Shown: positions 42,180 through 51,472 of the stretch, piece by piece
How the letters are laid out: every line of letters starts with the position of its first letter
Position numbering within the stretch: the stretch's first letter is position 1
Assembly (NCBI GenBank): GCA_035934555.1
Contig: DASYXT010000126.1
Location: 37,487 to 101,486, forward strand
DNA from: DASYXT01 sp035934555
GTDB lineage: Bacteria > Verrucomicrobiota > Verrucomicrobiia > Limisphaerales > UBA8199
Length of the DNA stretch: 64,000 bases
Direction: 5' to 3'
Position numbers and translations under genes: made by a program
Notes under the pieces: model-generated
What the model saw: only the letters and a program-made list of their open reading frames with translations
The model's database searches: none
What the model was told of the DNA's origin: nothing

Positions 42180-45100
42180 CTAGTCAATAGGGCCCTGAAG
42201 TCCATTTGTGCCTGTGTTCGTGGGTGGAGCATTGGTGATTGGAGGCAACACGATTGGTGGATTCGTTGGTGGCGGTCCCGAATTCGTTATGGTACCACTA
42301 ATCACTCCACCTGGATAGCTTGGAGAGCTTGCCGGAGGTCCACTCCCATTATTGCCCCAAGAACCATTAAGAAAGGTGCTTTGAGGTGGAGTGTAGGTCG
42401 TTCCTGACCAGCCGGGGATGCCTTGAAGCGGGTTCGTTATGGGCGGCGGCGAGAGCAGTCGAAAAGGGGGAGGTGGGGCAGGGGGAACATACGGAGCCCA
42501 GGTGTGGGAACAATATTGGGAATCGGGCGACGCGGAACTTCCGCCATTAGGCAAACCGCTTGGAACATTAGCGTCTAAGCCGAATAGGTCGATTACGTAC
42601 GGGACTTTATTTAGCGCGTACGCGTACAAATTCAATCCACCGAATTCGTAGATAGGATCACGATTGATCCACCTCTGGATGGTCGGATCATAGAACCGGA
42701 ACAAATAGCAGTACAATCCACTGTTGGTGCAGCATTCTTTGCTGGAGAAGCGATAGACGTTGGCGTTGGCCAATGTGCCGCTGGAGGAAAGGATGTTGCC
42801 GTAGGGATCGTATCGATAGATGGCGGCAGCGCTCTGGCTGGAGTTCTCAAGGTAGGTGATATTGCCGTCTCCGTCGGCATGGTAATAGGTGTGGCTGGTG
42901 AAGTTACCGCTGGAGTAGGTGTCGGACCGGGCGAGCAGGCCGCCTATGCCGCCGGCTCCCTCAAGCGAGCCGCTCAGGTCCGGACCGCGGGTATAACCGA
43001 CCAACGGATTGTTGCTACCGTCGAGTTCCTGGATCACGCGGCTGCCGTCGTAAATGTAATGGACCTCGGTGTTGAGATTCCATGAACATCCACCTCCGCC
43101 GCCGCCACCGCTGGGCGGAGATGCACTGCCCCCGCCACCGGAAGACAGTGGGATCGAGTACTCCAACCGCTTGCGCAACCGACCGAGACCGTCGTAGAAG
43201 AAGTCCGTTTGATAGCCGCCGTTTGTGCAGTTGATCCCATTATTGTACCAGAACCACTGGATGAGACGATTCTCATCATCATAAACGTATGCGTTCGTGC
43301 CGTTGTTCCGAGAGATCAGATTCCCATTCGCATCATAGCCGGAAGCGGCGTTAAAAGCATTGGTCAGTTCGTTTTTGGTGTCCACCAGGAACTGAGATGT
43401 TGCTCCGTTATTTGTGCGCCAGTTGAGGTTCCAGGCGGCGTCGTAGGCATAGCCGCGATTCTCGGAACTCGATGAGCTGATGGCCGTTTTCAACTGGCCG
43501 ATGTTATCGTAGGCGTACTGGACGTATGTGCCGGCGGCGTTCGTGAATGCGGTGCGCTGGTTGGCCTGGTTATACCCGTAGAGCGCCGAATCGCGGATCG
43601 TGTAAACGCTGGTCTCGAGGTACGTGGCGGTCATCCGCGCCTCGGGGTCATACAAGTTGGTGATGAATGAGAGGTTGGGAAGCGAAATGCCCACGACCAG
43701 GTTCTGCACGCCGGAGGCGTAATAGTAATCGAAGGTGCCCGCAGGCGATTTGACGGCACTGAACCGGCCGGCGCCGTCGTACGTGAAGCCGTTGGTCCAC
43801 TCGCCGGTGGGTTGCTGGAGGCCCAATCCGGTGCGCAGTCGGTTGCTGTAGCCGTTGGTCACGGTGTCGCTCGCAAACGGGCCATCTTCGGAGAGAAGCT
43901 GGCCGGCAGCGGTGTAACCATACACCGTGGTGCCCAGCCCGTCCACCATGTTTGTGAGGTGGTTCATGGGGTCGTACGTAAGGGTGACGCTGTGCGTGAC
44001 GGGATAGCTGATGAGGGTCACGTTGCCCACATGATCGTAGCTGTACGCCGTGTCGCCCTTGGCGGCACTCCAGCGGTTTGTCAGGCGATCATCGAGATCG
44101 TAGGTGTACTGGAGGATTTCAGTCGAGGTCTGGTCGAGCTTGTTGGTCACCCGCCCATACTGGTCGTAATTCCAGGTGGTTGTCTGGCTTTTGGGATCGG
44201 TGAGGGTAAGGAGATCAGTCGCAGAGTCGTAGGAAAACACGGTGGTTTGGGAGTTGGCGTTGGTTTCAGCGGTTTTTCGTTGTGCCGCATCGTAGGTGTA
44301 GCGGGTTACGAAACCGATTTGGTTGGTGTAGGAGACGAGACCGGCCGATGAGTAGCCGAACTTCTCGACGCCGCCGTCAGCGTAAGCACGGGTGAGCGTG
44401 CGGGCGATAAGATCATAGCTTACTGCGACCGAAACGCCATTGCCGTTGACGCTGTTGGTGGCACGGTCCTCAAGGTCAAAGGTATCGGCTTTGAGGACTC
44501 CGGCGGCATTGGTCGATGCATAGAGCAGGCCCTGGTTATTGAACCAGTTGGTGAGGCGGATACCGGCGCTGTCCCCGCGAATGATGGCGCGCCCAAGCAA
44601 ATCGAGTTCGTTGGTCACGACGTACCCGTCCGGGTAGGTCGTGTTGGTGAGCCTGCCGGCGGTGTCGTAGTAAAAGGAGGTCAGATTGCCGAGCTTGTCC
44701 TGGACGGATTCGAGGGCGCCGCACGAGCAGTAATTGTAAAGGGTATAGTAGCCGAGGGCGTTGGTTTCGGCCGTGAGGCGACGGAGGGCGTCATGGCCAA
44801 ACCAAGTGTTGAAGCCCATGCGATCGGTGATCTGAGAGGGGTCGAGCTTGCTGTAATAATAGTAGATGGTCCCACGGGAGTCGGCGATGGTGGTGGGGCG
44901 CTGGAGGGCGTCGTAGGTAAAGGTGGTGGTAAGCCCCCGCGGGTCGGTGTGCGTCAAGACGAGGTCGTTGGTGTACGTCCAAGAGTTGGTGCGGCTGATT
45001 TCAAGGTCGATCTTGGTTTCGACCCAATTGGTGTACTGGCTGCTGGAGAAATAGATGTTGGTGGTGGTGAGGCCAGCCGGGCTGTGCATGCTGGTGCGGC

Positions 45101-47930
45101 GGCCATCGGAGTCATACGTGTAAGTGGTGACGTCGCCCACGGCGTTGGTGAAGCTGGTGACCTCGTGGTATGCGTCGTAGCCATAGCCGGCGCGCAGTTC
45201 GCCGGCCGGGCCGATGATCTGGGAAAGGTCAATGCCGTTGGAGGCATAGATATAGCTGTTGGTGCGGGTGGAGGCGGCCTGGCCGGAGTAGGTGGAATAC
45301 GTTTCGATCACGTTCGTGGCCCGGCCCCAGTTGTCCCGCTGGTACCAGGTATAGGCCGTGGTGCCATCCGGCACGACCCGAGCGATCAGGGACGGCAGCG
45401 ATTGCGTGCCGACGGCAATTGCCTCGCCCTTGCCATCGTAATCGAACCAGGTGGTCTGGCCAAGTGTTACGCCATCCGGGCTGGGCGCCTGTTCCATGTC
45501 GAGAATCTGGCTAATATTCTGATCGCTGTGGAGCCAGTGGCGCATGCGGCCCCTGATGAAATCCGACGGTGAGAAGGTGGTGACGTCGGCGGGAAGCGAA
45601 GCGCACTGGCGCGGCCCCCAGTGGAAGCTGTCGCGGTAGTAAAGGAGAGCGTCCACATTGGTGTCAAGGGTGCTGGTGGGACCGGAAGGGAGCACCGTGG
45701 TGCTGGTGTAGTTGTCGGGCAGGAATACGAGATAATTGTTGGTATTGTTGTAATAGTCGCTCGGGTTGGTATATACGATGCTTGAGTCTTGCTTGAGCAT
45801 GTACAAGTTGGTGCCGTCGAGCGGGTCGATAATTTTCACGGAGCGAATCGGGAGGAACGCGTCGTAATTGGAGTCGCCGTACGAACCGAACTCCGATCCG
45901 GTATAGGTGCCATTGGTGTAGTACTGGAATTCCGTAGTGCCGTATGCGGTCGTGAGCGAGGTCGCCCAGCCGAGGGAGTCGTACGCAAAGGAACTGGTCA
46001 AGCCGATGGCGTCGATGATGTTGGTGAGCATGCCGGTTGCGTCATATTGGAAGAACGCCTTGTGGCCGAAAGGATCGGTTACTCCGGTGACCTGGGTGGG
46101 AAACGCGGAGTTGGTGTACGAGAGGGTGTTAGTGCGGCCATCGCCATCGACCACGTACAAAAGGAGAACTGAGCTGTTGGTCTCCTGGTAGAGGAACTGG
46201 GTGGTGTGGCCAAACGGATCCACTTTGGCGCTCAGGAAAGCAACGTCGTTCATGTCAATCTGCACCGTGCTGGGCACAAAGCCATAAATGTCCTCCGCGC
46301 CTGTGGCATAGGTGACGATGAAATTGGTGAGAGGAGTGCCGGTGGCTGGGTTGCGTTCAAGAATCGTGTTGCTCAAGAAATCGATGACTGAGGTTCCGTC
46401 CGAAATGCTGTAGGTGCGCGCGCCACCGCCCGGAACTGCCAGTGTCCCCTGGCTGCCGTACCTCGGGTCGTCGTCGGTGACATACGAAAGCCACGAACAA
46501 TCCCACATGTTGCCGAAGCTGAAAATGTTGGTGTAAATAGTGCGGGTTTCGCGCTGTTTGTAGGAGAGGTTCAGAGAGATGTCGTAGCCGAGGCCCGGGT
46601 GATAACTCCCGACAGGTTTGTCGTGCAGCCACAGGTTGACGTAGGGCTCGGAAACGGACCAGGTAGCAGTGCCAGCGGAACCCCTTGCCTGGAGCAGCGG
46701 CATTTCGCCCGGTTGCGTTCCGGAGTTGCCTTGGCTGTCCTGTCCGGGACAGCAGTCGCCGCCATCTCCGCTTGAGCCACCGCATGTGCTGCACGAGGCG
46801 TCCAAAGGCAAAGCGCCCCCGGGATTGCTCGCCTGGGTACCGGCGGGGGAACTCCCACCGCTGCCATTGGCGCAGCCATCGTTAGGGTCAGTAATACCCC
46901 CAGCAAAGCCTCGACCGTAAATCTTCGTGGTCTCGGCGGCCGTGAGTAGCTGCCAATCGGCTGGCAGTTTGTCTTTGGGCACAATGAACTCACCGGTTGC
47001 CTCTTCAGCAATGTCTGTGGCGCCGAGCCATCGCTGCCGGCCAAAGGTGGGGTCGGCCACCAGATACATGTCACCTCGTTTGTTGAGAATGGCAGCGTAA
47101 TGATCCTGCTTCCAGTGTATGATCGAGGGAACAATTGGCTGCTTGTCCGCGCTCCATCGGGCCGCGACTAAATCCAGTCCGGAAGCGGATGCCAACTCCA
47201 GGATGCGACTCATGCTAAATCCCGCTACCGGCGAGGGGACATCAAGGATAGGGCGCGTGCGGAAGGAAGTTCCCTTGAGCTCCTTGCCGACATTGGCCAG
47301 AGCGTACGTCCCGCACTTGAAGCATTCCCCAGGCTGGCTGAGCATCATTTCGTAGCCTTCCTTGGTGCTGTTGACGATCTGCTGGAGCGGCCCCCGGTCG
47401 AACACCCGGCCCTGGGTCGCGCGGAAGAGCTCGCGGAGCGTGTCCTCGCGGCCGAGACTGGCCAGGAGCCGTGTCCAATATGCGAAGGTAAAATCGGCAA
47501 TGTGCTTGGCCGCGCCGTCACTGGCCAGGTGGGTGGCGTTCCAGGCGCTTTGCCAGTGGTTGAGCGCTCGTGTGTAAAGCCCGTGTTCGTAATCGTAGCG
47601 GCCCAGGTTTGCTTCGATGGATGGCCGCCATGTCGAATCGGGGTGATCGGTCACGAACCGCTCCAGCCCCTCTAAGTTCGGCTCGGCCGTGTGCTGGCGA
47701 AGCTGTTCCAACTGCGCCCAGAGTTGTTCGCTCTCGGCAGCAGGCGGTGCCTTTTGCCCGGTCCAGATGGGCGCCTGATACAGCAAAACCGAACCAGCGA
47801 TTCTGGCCGCAAGCTCGCCGTTTGGGTCCTGAGCAAGAACCTGCACGCTACCCGTAAGGGAGACTATGAGGATTAGGGTGAGCTGGGTAGTAGGATGGGA
47901 TCGGAAATTAGATTGCATTTTGGTTTCCAT
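42180..47930 (-). CDS. Giant secreted RHS/YD-repeat protein with C39-peptidase-like domain
   Basis: 1,916 residues. A signal peptide (about 15-34, TTQLTLILIVSLTGSVQVLA) precedes a helical TPR-like part (60-190) and a papain-fold C39-like domain: QPGECFKCGTYALANVG (C206), KQDHYAAILNKRG (H277) and YLVADPTFG (D293). A Gly/Ser/Cys-rich linker (about 350-400, CSTCGGSSGDGGDCCPGQD) leads to an RHS N-terminal part and many YD repeats, closing with the RHS core end RFYDPTIQRWINRDPIYEFG and GGLNLYAYALNKVPYVIDLFG. The last ~150 residues are Pro/Ser/Gly/Asn-rich without a recognised toxin domain. It lies between an AraC-type regulator and the TPR-transglutaminase gene. RHS shells can encapsulate cargo; the peptidase could self-process, which is inferred only. 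Confidence 0.88.
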   Translation of the reverse strand: METKMQSNFRSHPTTQLTLILIVSLTGSVQVLAQDPNGELAARIAGSVLLYQAPIWTGQKAPPAAESEQLWAQLEQLRQHTAEPNLEGLERFVTDHPDSTWRPSIEANLGRYDYEHGLYTRALNHWQSAWNATHLASDGAAKHIADFTFAYWTRLLASLGREDTLRELFRATQGRVFDRGPLQQIVNSTKEGYEMMLSQPGECFKCGTYALANVGKELKGTSFRTRPILDVPSPVAGFSMSRILELASASGLDLVAARWSADKQPIVPSIIHWKQDHYAAILNKRGDMYLVADPTFGRQRWLGATDIAEEATGEFIVPKDKLPADWQLLTAAETTKIYGRGFAGGITDPNDGCANGSGGSSPAGTQASNPGGALPLDASCSTCGGSSGDGGDCCPGQDSQGNSGTQPGEMPLLQARGSAGTATWSVSEPYVNLWLHDKPVGSYHPGLGYDISLNLSYKQRETRTIYTNIFSFGNMWDCSWLSYVTDDDPRYGSQGTLAVPGGGARTYSISDGTSVIDFLSNTILERNPATGTPLTNFIVTYATGAEDIYGFVPSTVQIDMNDVAFLSAKVDPFGHTTQFLYQETNSSVLLLYVVDGDGRTNTLSYTNSAFPTQVTGVTDPFGHKAFFQYDATGMLTNIIDAIGLTSSFAYDSLGWATSLTTAYGTTEFQYYTNGTYTGSEFGSYGDSNYDAFLPIRSVKIIDPLDGTNLYMLKQDSSIVYTNPSDYYNNTNNYLVFLPDNYTSTTVLPSGPTSTLDTNVDALLYYRDSFHWGPRQCASLPADVTTFSPSDFIRGRMRHWLHSDQNISQILDMEQAPSPDGVTLGQTTWFDYDGKGEAIAVGTQSLPSLIARVVPDGTTAYTWYQRDNWGRATNVIETYSTYSGQAASTRTNSYIYASNGIDLSQIIGPAGELRAGYGYDAYHEVTSFTNAVGDVTTYTYDSDGRRTSMHSPAGLTTTNIYFSSSQYTNWVETKIDLEISRTNSWTYTNDLVLTHTDPRGLTTTFTYDALQRPTTIADSRGTIYYYYSKLDPSQITDRMGFNTWFGHDALRRLTAETNALGYYTLYNYCSCGALESVQDKLGNLTSFYYDTAGRLTNTTYPDGYVVTNELDLLGRAIIRGDSAGIRLTNWFNNQGLLYASTNAAGVLKADTFDLEDRATNSVNGNGVSVAVSYDLIARTLTRAYADGGVEKFGYSSAGLVSYTNQIGFVTRYTYDAAQRKTAETNANSQTTVFSYDSATDLLTLTDPKSQTTTWNYDQYGRVTNKLDQTSTEILQYTYDLDDRLTNRWSAAKGDTAYSYDHVGNVTLISYPVTHSVTLTYDPMNHLTNMVDGLGTTVYGYTAAGQLLSEDGPFASDTVTNGYSNRLRTGLGLQQPTGEWTNGFTYDGAGRFSAVKSPAGTFDYYYASGVQNLVVGISLPNLSFITNLYDPEARMTATYLETSVYTIRDSALYGYNQANQRTAFTNAAGTYVQYAYDNIGQLKTAISSSSSENRGYAYDAAWNLNWRTNNGATSQFLVDTKNELTNAFNAASGYDANGNLISRNNGTNAYVYDDENRLIQWFWYNNGINCTNGGYQTDFFYDGLGRLRKRLEYSIPLSSGGGGSASPPSGGGGGGGCSWNLNTEVHYIYDGSRVIQELDGSNNPLVGYTRGPDLSGSLEGAGGIGGLLARSDTYSSGNFTSHTYYHADGDGNITYLENSSQSAAAIYRYDPYGNILSSSGTLANANVYRFSSKECCTNSGLYCYLFRFYDPTIQRWINRDPIYEFGGLNLYAYALNKVPYVIDLFGLDANVPSGLPNGGSSASPDSQYCSHTWAPYVPPAPPPPFRLLSPPPITNPLQGIPGWSGTTYTPPQSTFLNGSWGNNGSGPPASSPSYPGGVISGTITNSGPPPTNPPIVLPPITNAPPTNTGTNGLQGPID

Positions 47931-47986
47931 AACCCTGACTACAGCACTTAGCCTTCAGAGCTTCAAAGGAAACGTGTTGTTCAGCA

Positions 47987-48043
47987 GCGACATTATTGTC
48001 CAAAAGCGACATTATTGTCTGGGGGCGACATCTGCGGCGACGG
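47987..48043. promoter_or_regulatory. Three direct repeats at 19-bp spacing upstream of the RHS gene
   Basis: GCGACATTATTGTC occurs at 47987 and 48006 exactly, and a third partial unit GCGACATCTGCGGC at 48025. The spacing is 19 bp each time, close to two DNA turns. They lie 57-113 bp before the RHS start and directly after the AraC-type gene, as expected for sites bound by an AraC-family protein. Confidence 0.6.
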
Positions 48044-48064
48044 ACTCAGCAAGGGCCGAAGCGT

Positions 48065-48421
48065 TCAGTGCTTGTTCGGGCGCGCGCCTACCTTGGGGAT
48101 TGGCGCGAATGACTGGGGAGAAGTGCCGTAAACTCTCTTGAACTCATGGCAAAGATGAGATGAACCTCCGAAATGGAGCTGAATGGCAACCGCTTTGTCG
48201 GAGAATCCTTTGGCGATGAGCTGCCGGGCGAACTCAACCCTTGTGTCTCGGACCCATTGCTGCGGGGTGCGGTGAAAACGAGCGATGAAAAAGCGCTCTA
48301 ATTGGCGCAAGGAAACCGAGCATAAGGCAGCAATGACCGAAGCCTGGAAGTCAGCCTCGCTTGCCAGAGCTTCCCAATTTTGAATTCTCGATAGACGACT
48401 GCGCATGTCTTTCGTGCTCAT
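48065..48421 (-). CDS. Compact AraC-type transcription regulator (DNA-binding domain only)
   Basis: 118 residues. The two helix-turn-helix motifs of the AraC/HTH_18 domain fill nearly the whole protein: VIAALCSVSLRQLERFFIAR and KGFSDKAVAIQLHFGGSSHL then CHEFKRVYGTSPQSF. No ligand-binding domain, so activity may be set by amount or partner proteins, as in MarA/SoxS. It ends 21 bp before the three direct repeats preceding the RHS gene on the same strand, and probably controls that gene. Confidence 0.82.
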   Translation of the reverse strand: MSTKDMRSRLSRIQNWEALASEADFQASVIAALCSVSLRQLERFFIARFHRTPQQWVRDTRVEFARQLIAKGFSDKAVAIQLHFGGSSHLCHEFKRVYGTSPQSFAPIPKVGARPNKH

Positions 48422-48593
48422 GCTACTCTTGGCCGACGATCCAGGAGAGTGTCGGTACGCTATGCCGGCATATTGGCTCGAAGCAACAAGGAATTTCCGA
48501 GTGACACCAAACCCGGTAAGGAGCCCTCGTAGGATGCTTCAATCCAATTTGGAAATTTGAGGGTCGCATCTTCACTGTTCACACTTGTCGAAT

Positions 48594-48784
48594 CAGTTCT
48601 GCTGGTTCAGCAACCGGTTGGCCAGTTGGCGCAGGTTCACGTCGGGCTCAGGCGACTTCGGCGCCCCTGCGTAGCCCGCCAGGGCCCGGAACGAACTCCA
48701 GCGGTACGAGCGCGGGACCCCCAGCCGACGGGCCGCGCCCGCGTCGAGCCAATAATTGTGACATGTGAAGAGCGACCCCAGCTT
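48594..48784 (-). pseudogene. Fragment resembling the C-terminus of a REP-associated tyrosine transposase
   Basis: An open stretch without start codon ends at the TGA at 48594. It contains GVPRSYRWSSFRALAGYAG, which resembles the YRWSSYRAYxG block near the end of RAYT (Y1_Tnp) transposases, in codons with GC-rich third positions. The catalytic HUH and Tyr parts are missing. It lies in an 800-bp gap with no intact gene, so this reads as a decayed mobile element. Confidence 0.45.
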
Positions 48785-48818
48785 TTACTCAAATTCAGGA
48801 AGGTGTAACAGTTCCCGC

Positions 48819-49088
48819 TCAACTGAAGTCGCGAGCCAGTTCCGCAGGGTACTGGTGCTCGTTTAACCAGTGGCGGACGGGGGCATAGACCGCAGCCTCC
48901 AGAGTCGGATAGTCACGGAGGGCCAGCTTCCGGGCTCTGGCCCCATGCGCCAGATGCGCCTCGAAATGGAGGTACACGAGGCAGACGATTATACCTTGTT
49001 CTCTCCAGGCGAAGTAGGTCTCGGAGATGCCGAAGTGCTTGTAAAAGAAGGCTGGAGACCTCGGCTCGTACCAGACACAGAAATTCTG
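48819..49088 (-). pseudogene. Truncated coding remnant, 89 codons, unknown family
   Basis: A start-less frame bounded by a TGA upstream and a TGA at 48819 reads VWYEPRSPAFFYKHFGISET, then YFAWREQGIIVCLVYLHFEA, and ends HWLNEHQYPAELARDFS. Amino-acid content and GC-rich third codon positions look like real coding sequence, in a different frame from the long shadow frame here. No start codon is present, so it is probably the 3' end of a gene cut by a rearrangement. Not recognised. Confidence 0.45.
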
Positions 49089-49221
49089 TCACGCCTTCCA
49101 CCGCTTGTACCATGGGGACGACGGAGGCAGAAGTCGCAGTTTCTTCGCTTTTTTCTTCTTCCCTCCGTGCGGGTTCGCGGTAGAGTTTCCCCTTCTTTTT
49201 CGAAAGGGCAATGTGCAGAGC

Positions 49222-50511
49222 ATGAAAGAGATTATTCCGGCGCCGCCGTCGATCGTGCGCAACGAAGTCGCGGCGGTGCAGGGGCTGTTCCAGCGGCACG
49301 TGATTCCCAGCTACGGCCGGTTCGAGCTGGTGCTCAGCCACGGCCAGGGCAGCTACGTGTATGACGTGACGGGCAAACGGTATCTCGACCTGGGCGGCGG
49401 GATCGCGGTCAGCTCGCTCGGCCACGCGCACCCGGCTCTGACAGAGGCCCTGGTCGAGCAGTCGCGCAAGCTCGTGCACGTTTCGAATTTTTATTATCAT
49501 GAGCCGCAAGGGCGCCTGGCCCAGGCGCTGGTTTCGTTGCTGGGCCCGGGAAAGTGTTTTTTCTGCAACAGCGGCGTCGAGGCCAATGAAGGCCTGTTCA
49601 AGCTCGCGCGCAAATTCGGCCATGAGGAGGGCCGGTTCGAAATCCTCACCACGGCCAACTCATTTCACGGGCGGACACTGGCGGCGATAGCCGCGACCGG
49701 GCAGGAGAAAGTGAAGAAAGGGTTCGAGCCGATGGTGCCCGGGTTTCGGCAAGTGCCTTATAACGACCTGGCGGCGATGCGGGATGGGGTTTCACCCGCG
49801 ACCGCGGCCGTGCTGGTGGAAGGCATCCAGGGCGAGGGCGGTGTCACGCCAGCCACGCCCGAGTATCTGCTGGGTTTGCGCCAACTCTGTGACGAAAAGA
49901 ACCTGCTGCTGCTGATGGACGGGGTGCAGGACGGCCATTTCCGCACCGGGCGGTTCCAGAGTTTCCAGCGCATCCTCGAGGACGGCCCGCAAGGAAGCCA
50001 CTTCCTGCCGGATGCGGTCTCGATGGCAAAGTCGCTCGGGGCGGGCTTCCCGATGGGTGCGTTTTGGGTGCGCGGGCCGTATGCGGATATACTGAGCGCG
50101 GGTTCGCACGGCACGACGTATGGGGGCTCGCCGCTGGCGTGCGCGGTGGGGCTGAAGGTGCTGGAGGTGATCCAACGCGAGGAGCTGGCTGGCAATGCCC
50201 GGCGAGTCGGTGATTACCTGCTGTCGGGTCTGCGCGAGTTGGCCGCGCGCTATCCCGGTGTGGTCCATACGGCGCGCGGGTTGGGGCTGATGCTCGGGGT
50301 GGAGTTATGTCCGCAGATTGCAAAATTGCCTGGTGATACCGGAAAAACGCAGGCGGTGCGGCTGGCGAACCTGCTTCATGCCGCCGGCCTGATGACCATT
50401 CCCGCCGGCGCCCAAACCCTGCGCTTGCTGCCACCGCTGAATCTGCGCCAGAGTGAGGCCGAAGAGGGGTTGCGGCTGTTTGAAGCAGTGGTGGCGAAAT
50501 TGGCCTCGTGA
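49222..50511 (+). CDS. argD: Acetylornithine aminotransferase
   Basis: 429 residues from the ATG at 49222; an upstream frame from 49105 is low quality. Class III aminotransferase: FCNSGVEANEGLFKLAR, NSFHGRTLAA, VEGIQGEGGV, then LMDGVQDGHFRTGRF and the PLP lysine in MAKSLGAGFPMGA. It transaminates N-acetylglutamate semialdehyde in arginine synthesis, and argF follows with a TGATG overlap. Oddity: the usual LDEVQxGxGRTG reads MDGVQDGHFRTG, with Gly in place of Glu, and a short insert follows before the lysine. The cofactor-binding Asp and Lys are kept. Confidence 0.9.
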   Translation: MKEIIPAPPSIVRNEVAAVQGLFQRHVIPSYGRFELVLSHGQGSYVYDVTGKRYLDLGGGIAVSSLGHAHPALTEALVEQSRKLVHVSNFYYHEPQGRLAQALVSLLGPGKCFFCNSGVEANEGLFKLARKFGHEEGRFEILTTANSFHGRTLAAIAATGQEKVKKGFEPMVPGFRQVPYNDLAAMRDGVSPATAAVLVEGIQGEGGVTPATPEYLLGLRQLCDEKNLLLLMDGVQDGHFRTGRFQSFQRILEDGPQGSHFLPDAVSMAKSLGAGFPMGAFWVRGPYADILSAGSHGTTYGGSPLACAVGLKVLEVIQREELAGNARRVGDYLLSGLRELAARYPGVVHTARGLGLMLGVELCPQIAKLPGDTGKTQAVRLANLLHAAGLMTIPAGAQTLRLLPPLNLRQSEAEEGLRLFEAVVAKLAS

Positions 50512-51407
50512 TGAAACACCTCCTGAGCATCGAGAAACTTTCGCGGGCGGAAATGGAGCGCATGCTGGCCGATACCGCGACGCTCAAGCAGCAGCGCGGG
50601 CGCCCGGCGCGCCAGCCGCTGGCGGGCCAGGTCTGGGCGATGTTGTTCGCCAAGGCATCGACGCGCACGCGCGTCTCCTTTGAAGTGGGTATCCGTGAGC
50701 TGGGCGGTGAGGCGATTTTTCTGCCCGCGAGTGAAATCCAACTTGGGCGCGGCGAACCCATTAAGGACACCGCCCGCGTTTTGGGGCGGATGGTACGCGG
50801 CGCCATCTTTCGCACGTTTGCGCAGGCGGATGTCGAGGAGTTTGCCCAGTACGCCGGGATTCCCACCGTCAACGCCCTGACGGACGAAGAGCATCCGTGC
50901 CAAATTCTGGCCGACATTTTTACCTTTGAGGAAAAGCGCGGCCCGATCACGGGCAAGGTCGTGACGTTCATCGGCGACGGCGCGTGCAACGTGGTCAATT
51001 CGTGGATTTTTGCCGCTGCCAAGCTGGATTTCGAGCTGCGCATTGCCGCGCCGCGCGCGTTCCAGCCACCGCCGGCGTTGCTCGAGCGGGCGCGGGCGCG
51101 AGTAATTTGCACCGAGGACCTCGGGGGGGCGGCGGACGGCGCAGATATCCTCTACACAGATGTTTGGGTGTCGATGGGCAAAGAGGCCGAATCGGCAGAG
51201 CGGATCGAAAAGCTGCGGGGCTATCAGATAAATGCGGCACTACTGAAGCGCGCCAAACCCGGCGCGCTGGTCATGCATTGTTTGCCGGCTTATCGTGGCA
51301 AGGAAATCGACGAAGCGACCTTTGAGGCCAATGCGGAGGTCATTTTCGACCAGGCCGAGAACCGCCTTCACGCGCAAAAGGCGGTGTTGAACTGGCTGGT
51401 GAGCTGA
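50511..51407 (+). CDS. argF: Ornithine carbamoyltransferase
   Basis: 298 residues from the ATG at 50511 (a GTG lies one codon upstream). Carbamoyl phosphate site STRTRVSFE; HPCQILAD; ornithine/catalytic HCLPAYRGKE with the motif Cys. It makes citrulline from ornithine and carbamoyl phosphate, two steps after ArgD. The TGATG overlap indicates an argDF operon; argB, argC, argG and argH are not nearby. Confidence 0.95.
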   Translation: MKHLLSIEKLSRAEMERMLADTATLKQQRGRPARQPLAGQVWAMLFAKASTRTRVSFEVGIRELGGEAIFLPASEIQLGRGEPIKDTARVLGRMVRGAIFRTFAQADVEEFAQYAGIPTVNALTDEEHPCQILADIFTFEEKRGPITGKVVTFIGDGACNVVNSWIFAAAKLDFELRIAAPRAFQPPPALLERARARVICTEDLGGAADGADILYTDVWVSMGKEAESAERIEKLRGYQINAALLKRAKPGALVMHCLPAYRGKEIDEATFEANAEVIFDQAENRLHAQKAVLNWLVS

Positions 51408-51472
51408 GCGTCCCATCCCGGCGGCTGAAATTACGGTGGCTGGCGGGGGTAATTTGTGCTACAAACCTCAGC

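Noticed and set aside
42180..42630. RHS C-terminus as a polymorphic toxin
   Set aside because: The last ~150 residues are low-complexity Pro/Ser/Gly/Asn with no nuclease, deaminase or other toxin motif, and no immunity-like gene follows.
42880..46200. Plus-strand Val/Gly-rich frames opposite the RHS gene
   Set aside because: They mirror the codon pattern of the YD repeats on the minus strand.
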